A stretch of 64,000 nucleotides of DNA, from NCBI RefSeq assembly GCF_029439455.1, contig NZ_JAQFVG010000307.1:1-64000 (forward strand). Reading direction: 5' to 3'. Position numbers and translations under genes: made by a program. The notes beneath the pieces are model-generated. The model searched no databases. It saw nothing but the letters and a program-made list of their open reading frames with translations, and was not told the DNA's origin. The stretch is from Caballeronia sp. BR00000012568055 (lineage in GTDB: Bacteria > Pseudomonadota > Gammaproteobacteria > Burkholderiales > Burkholderiaceae). Positions 17,662 to 26,366 of this stretch are shown here, piece by piece. The stretch's first letter is position 1. Each line of letters begins with the position of its first letter.

Positions 17662-19077
17662 ATGAAGAATACGACCCAAACCTTCGCCCGCATTTCCTTC
17701 GCTCCTAAAGCCGGTCTGATCGCAGCCGCAGTCGCGACCAGCCTGTTGCTCGCCGCTTGCGGCGGTGGCGGCGCCAACGACGCATTCGATACAGCATCGA
17801 CCGTCGATGCCGCCAGCCGCGGCCAGAACGCATTCGCGATCGCATCGCCGACGAGCAACGCCACCGTGACCGGCACCGTCACCGTCACCGTCAAGGGCAC
17901 GACCGGTTCGAACTGGACCAGCGTATCGGTCGTCGATATGACGACGGGCAACAAAGTGGCGCGCGATGCGGTGCCGTCGAGCGGTTCGTGGAGCACGTCC
18001 GTCGATTCGACGCGTCAGGTCAACGGCGTCCATACGTGGAAGATCTACGCGACGAACAAGAACACCGGCGCGACTTCCGTGCAGAACATCAGCGTGACGG
18101 TTTCGAACACGAAGACCTCGACGGGCAGCGGCGGCGGCACGACCACCACGCCGACATCAAGCAGCATCTTCTACGGCGCGAACGGCCACAACAACGAAGG
18201 CGGCGCGTACGACATTTCGTCGGCGGCGCTTCAGTTGTCGCAGTTGCAGGATCTGGGCGTGAAGCTGTATCGGAATGAGGTGTATAGCCAGGCTTCGGCG
18301 AATCACCTCGCAACGGTCGCGAAGACGATGGCCGCTGGCGGCGTGACGGTGTATCCGGTGATGCTGAGCGACATCAACTTCAACAGCGAATCCGATGCCT
18401 ACAACGCGGGCTACGCGCTCGGCCAGCAAACGGCGTCTTCGTATAACTATCCGTACTTCGAAGTCAGCAACGAACTCGACGCCGAAGCACTCGCCGGCAA
18501 CGTCGATGGCGTGTATCCGCAGCAATTCGACAACACGAAGTTCCAGCTTGCGCGTGGCGTGATCCGCGGCATGATCGCCGGTGTGAAGTCGGTGAATTCG
18601 TCGGCGAAGATCATCATGGGCGGCGGCGCGTGGATGCACTACGGCTTCGACCAGATGCTCGCGAACGGCACACAGCCGGACGGCACGACGGGTCACCCGG
18701 TTGTGTCGTGGGATATCACGGCATGGCACTGGTACTCGGATCAGGGCGACATCACCAACGCATGCGGCGGCACGGGTTGCCATGACGTTCTGGGTACGCT
18801 CGCGCAGTTCGGCAAGCCGATCTGGATCAACGAATACGGCGTTCGTCCGTGGCTCGGCAGCGATGCGCAGATCGCGTCTTACCTGACGGGCAATCTGATG
18901 ATGGCGCAGTTCGTGTCGGTGGCGTCGAAGTACAACATTCAGGCGATCCAGACGTATGAGCTGTACGACGATCCGGCAGGCGGCGAGGGCGCGTACGGTC
19001 TGATCCAGAACGACGGCAAGACGGTCAAGGCGAACTACACGTCGTTCAAGAACTTCGTGAAGGCGAATCCGAAGTAA
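17662..19077 (+). CDS. Lipoprotein with Ig-like domain and TIM-barrel glycoside hydrolase domain
   Basis: The protein has 471 residues. A type II signal peptide ends in LLLAAC (lipidated Cys33), followed by a Gly-rich stretch. Residues about 58-150 (ASPTSNATVTGTVTVTVKG ... WKIYATNKNTGATSVQNISVTVS) are a bacterial Ig-like beta domain. A Ser/Gly/Thr linker (150-168) leads to a (beta/alpha)8 catalytic domain. The likely acid/base is Glu271 in EVSNELDAE and the nucleophile Glu391 in IWINEYGVRP, placing it in clan GH-A (GH5/GH39-like, the group that includes the Pseudomonas polysaccharide hydrolase PslG). The substrate is unknown; an exopolysaccharide is a reasonable guess. It is monocistronic, with a long leader before and a terminator after. 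Confidence 0.82.
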   Translation: MKNTTQTFARISFAPKAGLIAAAVATSLLLAACGGGGANDAFDTASTVDAASRGQNAFAIASPTSNATVTGTVTVTVKGTTGSNWTSVSVVDMTTGNKVARDAVPSSGSWSTSVDSTRQVNGVHTWKIYATNKNTGATSVQNISVTVSNTKTSTGSGGGTTTTPTSSSIFYGANGHNNEGGAYDISSAALQLSQLQDLGVKLYRNEVYSQASANHLATVAKTMAAGGVTVYPVMLSDINFNSESDAYNAGYALGQQTASSYNYPYFEVSNELDAEALAGNVDGVYPQQFDNTKFQLARGVIRGMIAGVKSVNSSAKIIMGGGAWMHYGFDQMLANGTQPDGTTGHPVVSWDITAWHWYSDQGDITNACGGTGCHDVLGTLAQFGKPIWINEYGVRPWLGSDAQIASYLTGNLMMAQFVSVASKYNIQAIQTYELYDDPAGGEGAYGLIQNDGKTVKANYTSFKNFVKANPK

Positions 19078-19110
19078 GTTTGATCGAGTTGTAGATGCTG
19101 TAGATGCGCA

Positions 19111-19144
19111 AAAGGGCAGGTTGCGAAAGCAATCTGCCCTTTTT
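19111..19144 (+). terminator. Terminator after the glycoside hydrolase gene
   Basis: The stem AAAGGGCAGGTTGC / GCAATCTGCCCTTT (one G-T wobble) has a GAAA tetraloop and is followed by TTATTT, 33 bases past the stop codon. Confidence 0.9.
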
Positions 19145-19182
19145 ATTTCGAAGCCGCACGCACGACAACGCCGCGCAAAACA

Positions 19183-19211
19183 AAAAGCCCAGTCGCGAGG
19201 ACTGGGCTTTT
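19183..19211 (-). terminator. Terminator of the tRNA-Phe gene
   Basis: Perfect 11-base arms AAAAGCCCAGT / ACTGGGCTTTT around a seven-base loop, 12 bases beyond the tRNA 3' end. On the minus strand the stem ends in a U-tract. Confidence 0.88.
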
Positions 19212-19222
19212 GCTTGAAACTT

Positions 19223-19298
19223 TGGTGGCCTGGGACGGAATCGAACCATCGACACGCGGATTTTCAATCCGCTGCTCTACCAACTGAGCTACCGGGCC
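19223..19298 (-). tRNA. tRNA-Phe (anticodon GAA)
   Basis: 76 nt with an encoded CCA end. The cloverleaf is clear: D arm GCTC...GAGC, anticodon stem GCGGA/TCCGC with loop TTGAAAA (GAA), and T arm GATGG/CCGTC with TTCGATT. The acceptor stem GGCCCGG/CCAGGCC contains a C-A mismatch at position 5:68; the other six pairs are normal. Confidence 0.96.
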
Positions 19299-19310
19299 AA
19301 CAGAAGTGAG

Positions 19311-19339
19311 ACTATAGCAGAAGCACTGAGCCTGCTCAA
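19311..19339 (-). promoter_or_regulatory. Sigma70-type promoter of tRNA-Phe
   Basis: Reading leftward, TTGAGC (19339-19334), a 17-base spacer and TATAGT (19316-19311) stand 13 bases in front of the tRNA 5' end, an ideal arrangement for a tRNA promoter. Confidence 0.75.
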
Positions 19340-19373
19340 GCCCTTCCGCGAAATTTTCTCGCGGAGATCAGGC

Positions 19374-20087
19374 TCAGACTTCGTTCTTGTTCTTCCCAAG
19401 GTCCACGCCCAACTGCTTGAGCTTGCGATACAAGTGCGTGCGCTCCAGCCCCGTCTTCTCCGCCACGCGCGTCATGCTGCCGTTCTCGCGCGCGAGGTGA
19501 TATTCGAAGTACGCACGTTCGAACGCATCGCGGGCATCGCGCAGCGGGATGTCGAAGGAGATCGACGCGGTTTGTCCCGTCTGCGATTGCATCGCGTTAT
19601 TCGCGCCGCCATCGGGCGATGCGTTGAGCGAGGACGCCGTAGGCAACGCAGCCGCCACCGGCACGCCCGATGCACTCGCGCCCGAGATCGGCTTGGCTGC
19701 GCTCAGCGCAGCGGGTGCCGCCGTGCCGTGCGCGAGTCCCTGCTCCACCGCCTTCAGCAGCTTCTGCAGCGCGATCGGCTTCTCGAGAAAGTTGAGCGCG
19801 CCGATCTTCGTCGCCTCGACAGCCGTGTCGATGGTCGCGTGCCCGGACATCATGATCACCGGCATCGTGAGTTTGCCCTGCGCGGCCCACTCCTTGAGCA
19901 GAGTGACGCCGTCGGTATCGGGCATCCAGATGTCGAGCAATACGAGGTCGGGTGTCTGCTGTAGCCGATAGTCGCGCGCCTTCTGCGCGTTCTCCGCCAC
20001 GTCGACCACATGCCCTTCGTCGCTCAGGATCTCGGAGAGCAGTTCCCGGATCCCCATTTCATCGTCTACCACCAGGATGGTTGCCAT
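19374..20087 (-). CDS. NtrX-type response regulator without AAA+ domain (REC + Fis HTH)
   Basis: The protein has 237 residues. Residues 1-120 form a receiver domain: acidic pair Asp8/Asp9 in VVDDE, phospho-acceptor Asp52 in VLLDIWMPDTDG, the conserved MMSGHA threonine/serine region and Lys in FLEKPI. A flexible Ala/Ser/Pro-rich linker (about 122-178) leads to a C-terminal Fis-type helix-turn-helix (about 190-230, SMTRVAEKTGLERTHLYRKLKQLG). The sigma54-activating AAA+ domain of classical NtrX is missing, so it probably acts as an ordinary sigma70-dependent or repressing regulator. Its ATG directly follows the kinase stop (TAAATG), so it is the kinase's cognate partner. Confidence 0.9.
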   Translation of the reverse strand: MATILVVDDEMGIRELLSEILSDEGHVVDVAENAQKARDYRLQQTPDLVLLDIWMPDTDGVTLLKEWAAQGKLTMPVIMMSGHATIDTAVEATKIGALNFLEKPIALQKLLKAVEQGLAHGTAAPAALSAAKPISGASASGVPVAAALPTASSLNASPDGGANNAMQSQTGQTASISFDIPLRDARDAFERAYFEYHLARENGSMTRVAEKTGLERTHLYRKLKQLGVDLGKNKNEV

Positions 20088-22511
20088 TTAAGCTGCCCTT
20101 GTCTGCACTGTTGCTTTTGTCGTTCCGTGATTCGTGGCCGCGCCCGAACCGGGTGGTGTGCCCGGCGCGGCGGCATCGTCCGCGAGTTGTAGAAACAGGA
20201 TCGATATCTGCGCACCTTCCACCACATCCGGCGACTTCGATCGGTTGCGGATGTCGATACGGGCGCCGTGCTCGTCGACGATCTTTTTCACCGTTGCAAG
20301 TCCCAGACCCGTGCCCTTCGCCTTGGTCGTCACGTAAGGTTCGAAAGCGCGCGACAGTATGCGCGCCGGAAAGCCCGAGCCGTTATCCGACACCGTCAGG
20401 CGCACGGCGACACGCGCATGGCCCGATGCGTCGGGGTCGCCATATTCTACTGTTCTCGTTTCGAGCAGAACGCGCGGCTGAGCCACTTCCGAGACAGCGT
20501 CTTGCGCGTTCTGAAGCAAGTTGTGAATCACCTGGCGGATTTGCGTCGCATCGCCACGAATGACCGGCAACTTGTTGAGATCGACCTTGATCGGACTCTT
20601 GCCGTCTTCGATGCCGTACAGCGTCAGCACTTCCGCCACCAGATCGTTCAGATGCAGATTGCCGAGCACGGCGGGCGGCGTGCGCGCATATTCGCGGAAA
20701 TCATCGACCATCTGCTTCATCGCCTGCACCTGATTGACGATGGTGGTCGATGCGCGCTTGAGCACATCGGCATCCGGCGGCGCGAGTTTATCGGCGAGCT
20801 TCATTTGCAGGCGCTCGGCGGACAACTGAATGGGCGTGAGCGGATTCTTGATTTCGTGCGCGAGACGCCGCGCCACTTCGCCCCATGCGACCGAACGCTG
20901 CGCGGAGATGACGTCGGAAATATCGTCGAACACGACGACATAGCCGGACGTTTGCGCGTCCTCTTCGCCATCGCTTGCGCTGAGCAATTGCGTGCCGCGC
21001 ACGAGCAGCGTGAGCGGATCGTTTTCGCCGGGCACGGTCACCGCGACTTGCTGTTGCCAGTGTCCGCGATCGCCCATCGGACGATCACTGCCGATGGCCG
21101 CGGCATCGCGTTCAGCGAAGGCTTTTCGGGTCATCGCGCCGAACTCGGCGAGGGCATCGATCTGATCGAGCGGCTGATTCAGCATGGCGCCGAACGGCTG
21201 ACGGAAGATGCGCTCCGCGCCGCGATTGGCCGTGGTCAAACGGAACTGTCGATCGAACACGAATACGCCCGCCGTCAGGTTGGCGAGAATACTTTCGAGA
21301 TACGCCTTCGAATGCTCCAGCGCGATCCGGTTGTTCTCCACCGCCGCGCGCGCTTCGGACAACTGACGCGTCATGGCGTTAAAGGACTGCGTGAGAAAGC
21401 CAAGTTCATCGCGCGAATTGATTTCGCGTTTGGGCGTGTAGTCACCTTCAGCCACTTCCTTCGTGCCTTGCGCGAGCAGGAACAGCGGACGCGCGAGCTG
21501 ATTGCCGAGCGCGAGCGCCAGCATCATCGCGATGAAAGTGGCGAGGAACAGCGCCAACGTCAGCGTGCCGATATACATCTTGCGCAAACCCGTGCGCCCG
21601 AGCCGCTTTTCCTGATACTCGCGATACGCGCGCTGCACGGCATCTGCATTGCGCGCGAGCGCCTGACTCACGGGCTGCTCGATCTGCAAATACCGATCGG
21701 CATGCTGAAATTCCGTGGTCGTGGTCGGATCGGGAATCTTGGTGACGATACGTAATCGCAACGCGCCCTTCGGCCCGTTGTCCTTTGGATCGCCGTCGAG
21801 TTCGCCTTCGATCGCACCGTACGGATGATCCTGCGCCTCCTTCAACATCGCCGCCGATGGCTCGTTGTTCGGCAGCAGCGCGTAGTAATTGCCCGACGCC
21901 TGCGCGACCGTGCGCAATCCCGGCACGCGCAACGACGCACCGTTCGACGTCAGATCTTCGCGGTTGTACTGATCGCGCGGACGCTCGAACACCACGGCGT
22001 CCTGCACGTTGTACTGATCGCGCAAACGCAGCAGCGCAAGCGTAAGACTCGACGGGTCCGCGCTCGCGAGTTGATCGCTCATCTGCTTGCTGCGGTTCTT
22101 GTAGTCCGCGAGCGAGTTTTCGAGCATGCCGCGCCCGAGCGTGAGACCCGACGTGAGCGCGGTTTCCACGTTCACATCGAACCATGATTCGATACTGCGC
22201 GACACGAACTGATACGAAACGATATAGATGATCGCGCCCGGCACCACGCCGACCAGCGCGAAGATCAGCGCGAGTTTCGCGAGCAGTCGCGTGCCGAAGC
22301 GCCCCTGCCTCACACGCGACACGATGATCAATATCAGACTGACAACGATCAGCATGAAGATCAGCGCCACGGCCACGTTCGCGGCATAGAGCCAGCCGTA
22401 GTATCGGTCGAAGAATTCGGTGTTGGCGCTCGCGAGCGCGAGCATCACGAGCAGCAGGACTGCTGTGACCGCGACTGTCGAGACAAGCAACCGAACGACA
22501 AAACTCTTCAT
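20088..22511 (-). CDS. NtrY-type membrane sensor histidine kinase
   Basis: The protein has 807 residues. Three transmembrane helices lie in the first 100 residues, then a periplasmic region to about 310, a further helix (IGTLTLALFLATFIAMMLALALG), a HAMP linker, a PAS-like region (LESILANLTAGVFVFDRQFRLTTANRGAERIF) and the transmitter core. The phosphorylated histidine is in ARRLAHEIKNPLTPIQLSAERLQ, the N box in HNLLQNAQDAV, and the G1/G2 boxes in DNGSGFP and GTGLGLATVKKIV. This is the NtrY architecture associated with nitrogen or redox sensing; the signal here is unknown. The ATG at 22511 (MKSFVVRLL) is preferred over a start 11 codons upstream. Confidence 0.93.
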   Translation of the reverse strand: MKSFVVRLLVSTVAVTAVLLLVMLALASANTEFFDRYYGWLYAANVAVALIFMLIVVSLILIIVSRVRQGRFGTRLLAKLALIFALVGVVPGAIIYIVSYQFVSRSIESWFDVNVETALTSGLTLGRGMLENSLADYKNRSKQMSDQLASADPSSLTLALLRLRDQYNVQDAVVFERPRDQYNREDLTSNGASLRVPGLRTVAQASGNYYALLPNNEPSAAMLKEAQDHPYGAIEGELDGDPKDNGPKGALRLRIVTKIPDPTTTTEFQHADRYLQIEQPVSQALARNADAVQRAYREYQEKRLGRTGLRKMYIGTLTLALFLATFIAMMLALALGNQLARPLFLLAQGTKEVAEGDYTPKREINSRDELGFLTQSFNAMTRQLSEARAAVENNRIALEHSKAYLESILANLTAGVFVFDRQFRLTTANRGAERIFRQPFGAMLNQPLDQIDALAEFGAMTRKAFAERDAAAIGSDRPMGDRGHWQQQVAVTVPGENDPLTLLVRGTQLLSASDGEEDAQTSGYVVVFDDISDVISAQRSVAWGEVARRLAHEIKNPLTPIQLSAERLQMKLADKLAPPDADVLKRASTTIVNQVQAMKQMVDDFREYARTPPAVLGNLHLNDLVAEVLTLYGIEDGKSPIKVDLNKLPVIRGDATQIRQVIHNLLQNAQDAVSEVAQPRVLLETRTVEYGDPDASGHARVAVRLTVSDNGSGFPARILSRAFEPYVTTKAKGTGLGLATVKKIVDEHGARIDIRNRSKSPDVVEGAQISILFLQLADDAAAPGTPPGSGAATNHGTTKATVQTRAA

Positions 22512-22533
22512 GTCAGTACGGCCGCGTCGAAAT

Positions 22534-23130
22534 CTATTTCGCACGTTCAGACGCCGTAAAAAGGAAACGCTTCCAATCCGAGGACAGGTTCCAGTCGCGG
22601 TTATTCACCGCGTCGATCTGGAACGGCTTGGGCATCAACGCGATATCCAATTGCATGCGCACCGATGCGTCATACGTCTCTCCGCCATGCACCTGATTCC
22701 GGTCGATGACATGCCACGACGTGACATGCTTGATGACCGCGAGCGCCTCGTTAAGCGATGCAAAGCGCAATTGCAGCCCGCCCGTGGACACGCGATATTC
22801 GTTGGTGAGCGGCTGATAGGAAAGCCGAATGCTCTGCGACACGTTGACCGGCTCTTCGTCGAACCAGTACCAGCGCGGCCGCGACAAGGTGAAGTCCACG
22901 GTGAAGTAAAGCGGCACACTGCGGTTCACGGCTTCTTCGAGGCTGCTGTTGAGATCGAAGTCGAAGTGCGCATCGAGGCTCCAGCCGCCATTGTCCGCCT
23001 GCAACGATGCCCGCTGCACGGAGATCGTCTCGGCATGCGCGGAAATGGCCGTGCCGAAGCTCAGCCAAAGCGCCAGCGCAGTCCACACGGCGAGCGCGAG
23101 CCGCGGCGGAAAAAAGCGTTTGATCGTCAC
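22534..23130 (-). CDS. DUF4390 secreted protein
   Basis: The protein has 198 residues, starting at a GTG that overlaps the rsmB stop in GTGA. A signal peptide (hydrophobic 11-30, AHA-E cleavage near 33/34) precedes a beta-rich domain with FDFDLNSSLEEAVNRSVPLYF, RPRWYWFDEEP and SYQPLTNEYRVSTGGLQLRFASLNEAL. It matches the DUF4390 family found between rsmB and the NtrY-type kinase in betaproteobacteria. No biochemical function is established. The arrangement suggests it may sense or modulate signal reception by the adjacent kinase in the periplasm. Confidence 0.85.
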   Translation of the reverse strand: MTIKRFFPPRLALAVWTALALWLSFGTAISAHAETISVQRASLQADNGGWSLDAHFDFDLNSSLEEAVNRSVPLYFTVDFTLSRPRWYWFDEEPVNVSQSIRLSYQPLTNEYRVSTGGLQLRFASLNEALAVIKHVTSWHVIDRNQVHGGETYDASVRMQLDIALMPKPFQIDAVNNRDWNLSSDWKRFLFTASERAK

Positions 23131-24551
23131 CGTTTCTGAAAGCGCGCGTAGAAGAATCCGTCGTGGTCCGCGATGATATCCGCGTTCCGGTTCGATGATT
23201 TTGTACCGTCCGGTGAATCCTGCCCCGCATCCGCGCTCGGACGCGCCGCTGTCGGCAGCAATTGGCCCGGCGCGTCCAATCGTACCGCATCTTCATGCAG
23301 GGTTCCAAACCAGCGGGCCTGCTGTTCGCCCTCCTCAGGGAAAATCGAGCACGTCACGTAGAGCAGTTCGCCGCCTTTCGCGACGAGCGGCCAGAGCGCG
23401 TTCAGAATGCGCCGCTGTTCTTCGACTAGCGCCGCGATATCCGTTTCACGACGCAACCAGCGAATATCCGGATGCCGCCGCACGATGCCCGATGCCGAAC
23501 ACGGCACATCGGCAAGAATGCGATCGAAGGGTTTGCCATCGAACCATGTCGAGGGATCGCCCGCATCGCCTACTTTGATTTCGGCGTTGAGCTTGAGCCG
23601 CGCCAGATTCTCTTCGATACGCACCGCGCGTTTTGCATCGCTTTCGAGCGCGATCACGTCGGCGTCCGCCAGTTCGAGAATGTGGCCGGTCTTGCCGCCG
23701 GGCGCGGCGCACGCATCGAGCACGCGCATGCCGTTTTTGACGTCGAGCAATTGTGCGGCGCGCTGTGCACCTGCGTCCTGCACGGAGACAACGCCATCGA
23801 TAAAACCGGGAATGCGTTCGACCGGCATCGGCGTTTTCAAACGCACCGCGTGTTCGCCTGCGATCTGCGCGTCGATTTGCGCTTCGGTCAAACGTTTGAG
23901 GTATTCATCGACGGTTGCGTGGCGGGCGTTCACGCGCAAGGTCAGCGGACCGTGCTCGTTGCCCGCTTCGAGAATGTCTTGCCATGCGTCGGGCTGACCG
24001 CGCTTCACGGCATCGATCCACCATTGTGGATAGTTGAAGCGCGCGACGTCGCTCTTGCGCGCTTCTTCGATCAGCGCATCGCGCTCGCGCAGGAAGGTGC
24101 GCAGCACGGCGTTGACAAGGCCCTTTGCAAACGACACTTCGCGCCGCGCGGAAATCGCGCCGACGGCCTGATCGACCACGGTGAACGGCGCATACGCTTC
24201 TTCATCGACCAGCAAAGTCAGCGCACACGAAAGCACGTTCGATACATGCGTCGGCGGCGCTTTGCGCACGAGCACGTGCATCAGCGCATCGGTGAGGGCG
24301 AGACGGCGCATCGCGCGATACGCGATGTCCTGAATCGCGCCACGCGCCGCCGCATGTTTGCCCGACGCCATGACGTTCTGCAACGCAGCCGGCAACGCCG
24401 ATCCGCCGCGCACCGCGCCCACGGCCTGCGCCGCGCCGTCCAGCGCGAACGCGAGCGAATCGGGCGCGAGATGCAACGCGCTCAAACGAGACGATGCACG
24501 CGCCGATGAATGTTGCGCGGCGGCGGGCCGTCGGGAAGGCTGATCTGTCAT
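23127..24551 (-). CDS. rsmB: 16S rRNA m5C967 methyltransferase
   Basis: The protein has 474 residues. An N-terminal NusB-like helical domain (about 45-190, AARGAIQDIAYRAMRRLALTDALM ... GLVNAVLRTFLRERD) is followed by a SAM-dependent Rossmann methyltransferase. The SAM site is VLDACAAPGGKTGHILEL. The two family cysteines are in DVPCSASG and the catalytic VTCSIFPEEGEQQ. It methylates C967 of 16S rRNA. The ATG at 24551 is preferred; the longer frame would use a TTG nine codons upstream. An insertion rich in Pro/Ala/Ser lies near the C-terminus (QLLPTAARPSADAGQDSPDG). Confidence 0.95.
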   Translation of the reverse strand: MTDQPSRRPAAAQHSSARASSRLSALHLAPDSLAFALDGAAQAVGAVRGGSALPAALQNVMASGKHAAARGAIQDIAYRAMRRLALTDALMHVLVRKAPPTHVSNVLSCALTLLVDEEAYAPFTVVDQAVGAISARREVSFAKGLVNAVLRTFLRERDALIEEARKSDVARFNYPQWWIDAVKRGQPDAWQDILEAGNEHGPLTLRVNARHATVDEYLKRLTEAQIDAQIAGEHAVRLKTPMPVERIPGFIDGVVSVQDAGAQRAAQLLDVKNGMRVLDACAAPGGKTGHILELADADVIALESDAKRAVRIEENLARLKLNAEIKVGDAGDPSTWFDGKPFDRILADVPCSASGIVRRHPDIRWLRRETDIAALVEEQRRILNALWPLVAKGGELLYVTCSIFPEEGEQQARWFGTLHEDAVRLDAPGQLLPTAARPSADAGQDSPDGTKSSNRNADIIADHDGFFYARFQKR

Positions 24552-24653
24552 GTCGATGCGGGAACTGTCGGACGGCAAGCGTCGCGCTTGCGTGAACGTC
24601 GATTGTAACTGCTGGGATTGAAGCGCCTGCCTCGTTGGTACGCGGAAAGGAAA

Positions 24654-24683
24654 AAGGCCATTCCAGACTACTGGAATGGCCTT
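24654..24683 (-). terminator. Terminator of htpX
   Basis: Perfect 13-base arms AAGGCCATTCCAG / CTGGAATGGCCTT with a four-base loop, 19 bases beyond the htpX stop. On the minus strand it is followed by TTTCCTTTCC. Confidence 0.88.
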
Positions 24684-24702
24684 CTGTGAAAGCTCGATGC
24701 GA

Positions 24703-25557
24703 TTACATGCGGCCGGTGCGCGCCATCTCCATCAAACGCGCGACGCGCTCTTCCGTCGCCGGGTGCGTCGAGAACAAATTGGCGATGCCGCCGCCCGACA
24801 GCGGATTCATGATCATCATCTGCGCCGTGGCCGGATGCGCTTCGGCAGTCGGGAACGGCGTGCCGGTTGCGTACGCGTGGATCTTTTCCAGCGCACTCGC
24901 CAGCGCCTGCGGATCGCCCGAAATCTGCGCGCCGCCGCGATCCGCTTCGAATTCGCGTGCGCGGGAAATCGCCATCTGGATCAGCGCGCCTGCGATCGGC
25001 GCAAGAATCGCCACGGCAATGCTCGCGATCGGATTCGACGGGCGGCCTTCGTCATCGCGTCCGCCGAAGAACATCGCGAAGTTCGCGATAGCCGAGATCG
25101 CGCCGGCCATCGTCGCGGAGATCGTCGAAATGAGGATGTCGCGATGCTTCACGTGCGCGAGTTCGTGCGCCATCACGCCGCGCATTTCGCGCTCGGACAG
25201 CACGCGCAAAATGCCCGTGGTCGCCGCCACCGCCGCGTGCTCCGGGTTACGTCCCGTGGCGAACGCGTTCGGCGCATCTTCGTTGATCAGATAGACGCGC
25301 GGCATAGGCAATTCGGCACGCGTGGCGAGTTCACGAACCATGCGATAGAACTGCGGCGCAGTGGTTTCGTCGACTTCCTGCGCGTTGTACATGCGCAGAA
25401 CCATCTTGTCCGAGAACCAGTACGAGAAAAAATTCATGCCGAGCGCGACGAGCAACGCGAGCATCATGCCGCTCTTGCCGCCGATCATCCCGCCGATCAC
25501 GACGAAGAGGGCCGTGATCGCCGCCATCAGCATCGCGGTTTTGACCCAATTGAACAT
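24703..25557 (-). CDS. htpX: Membrane zinc metalloprotease HtpX
   Basis: The protein has 284 residues. Two N-terminal transmembrane helices (about 5-25 and 28-48) are followed by the M48 catalytic domain: H131-E-L-A-H135 with the third ligand in REFEADRGG, then two more hydrophobic helices between 145 and 195. HtpX degrades misfolded inner-membrane proteins together with FtsH. The ATG at 25557 ([10 protein letters not shown]) is the family start; the frame is open 23 codons further without a family match. It is transcribed alone with its own terminator. Confidence 0.96.
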   Translation of the reverse strand: MFNWVKTAMLMAAITALFVVIGGMIGGKSGMMLALLVALGMNFFSYWFSDKMVLRMYNAQEVDETTAPQFYRMVRELATRAELPMPRVYLINEDAPNAFATGRNPEHAAVAATTGILRVLSEREMRGVMAHELAHVKHRDILISTISATMAGAISAIANFAMFFGGRDDEGRPSNPIASIAVAILAPIAGALIQMAISRAREFEADRGGAQISGDPQALASALEKIHAYATGTPFPTAEAHPATAQMMIMNPLSGGGIANLFSTHPATEERVARLMEMARTGRM

Positions 25558-25666
25558 GTGAGGAGCTCCTCTCCAAAGCAAATGCAGGTTGTCCCGGCCA
25601 AATGGCCAGCGACGCATTGTAAGCAAAATGTTAGATAAGGGCGTCCGTCAAAAATTCAATCCGTTT

Positions 25667-26308
25667 TTATTGATGCGACGTCGCCAGCTTGATGCCAAGT
25701 CCGACGAATGCACTGCCCACTCCGCGATCCATCCACTTCTTGATGCCCGGCTTGCCCGAAAAGCGCTGCGTCACGCTGCCCGCGATCCATGCCACGAAGC
25801 TGTTCCACGCCGTGCTCATCGCAATGAAGGCCGCGCCGAGCAGGAGGAACGCGAGCGTTTTGTGCTGGCTGTCGGCGGCGACGAACTGCGGGAAGAACGA
25901 GACGAAAAACAGCACGACTTTCGGGTTCAGCACGTTGGTGACGAAGCCTTGCATAAACAATTGATGCAGCGACTTCGGCGCGGACTGCGCGCTTTTCTGC
26001 ACGTCCTGATCGACGTCTTCGTGCTTCGCGAAAATCAGCCGCACGCCGAGATAAATCAGATAAATCGCGCCCGCGATTTTGATGACGGTAAATGCCGTTG
26101 CCGATGCTGCGAGAATCGCCGTTAATCCGAACGCCGTCGCCAGCGTATGCACGATGCATCCCGCCGAAATCCCCAACGCCGACACGACGCCCGCGCCGCG
26201 ACCTTGCGCGACACTGCGCCCGACGATGTACGCGGTATCGGGACCGGGCGTGACGTTCAGAAGAAAGACGGCGAGCAGGAAGAAAGCAAAACCGGTAATG
26301 CCGAGCAT
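25667..26308 (-). CDS. LysE/RhtB-family amino-acid exporter
   Basis: The protein has 213 residues with about six transmembrane segments. The family signature LNVTPGPDTAYIVGRSVAQGRGAGVVSALGISAG is at residues 16-50, AGAIYLIYLGVRLI at about 80-93, and the internal FVTNVLNPKVVLFFVSFFPQFV near 120. Members export amino acids or related metabolites such as homoserine lactone or threonine; substrate unknown. A GGAG site precedes the ATG at 26308. It is the first of three LysE-family genes in the window. Confidence 0.92.
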   Translation of the reverse strand: MLGITGFAFFLLAVFLLNVTPGPDTAYIVGRSVAQGRGAGVVSALGISAGCIVHTLATAFGLTAILAASATAFTVIKIAGAIYLIYLGVRLIFAKHEDVDQDVQKSAQSAPKSLHQLFMQGFVTNVLNPKVVLFFVSFFPQFVAADSQHKTLAFLLLGAAFIAMSTAWNSFVAWIAGSVTQRFSGKPGIKKWMDRGVGSAFVGLGIKLATSHQ

Positions 26309-26366
26309 CGGGACTCCACGAAAGCGAAAGCGCTAATTTGAGACGGCTTATTTTAGCGCTGCGGCC

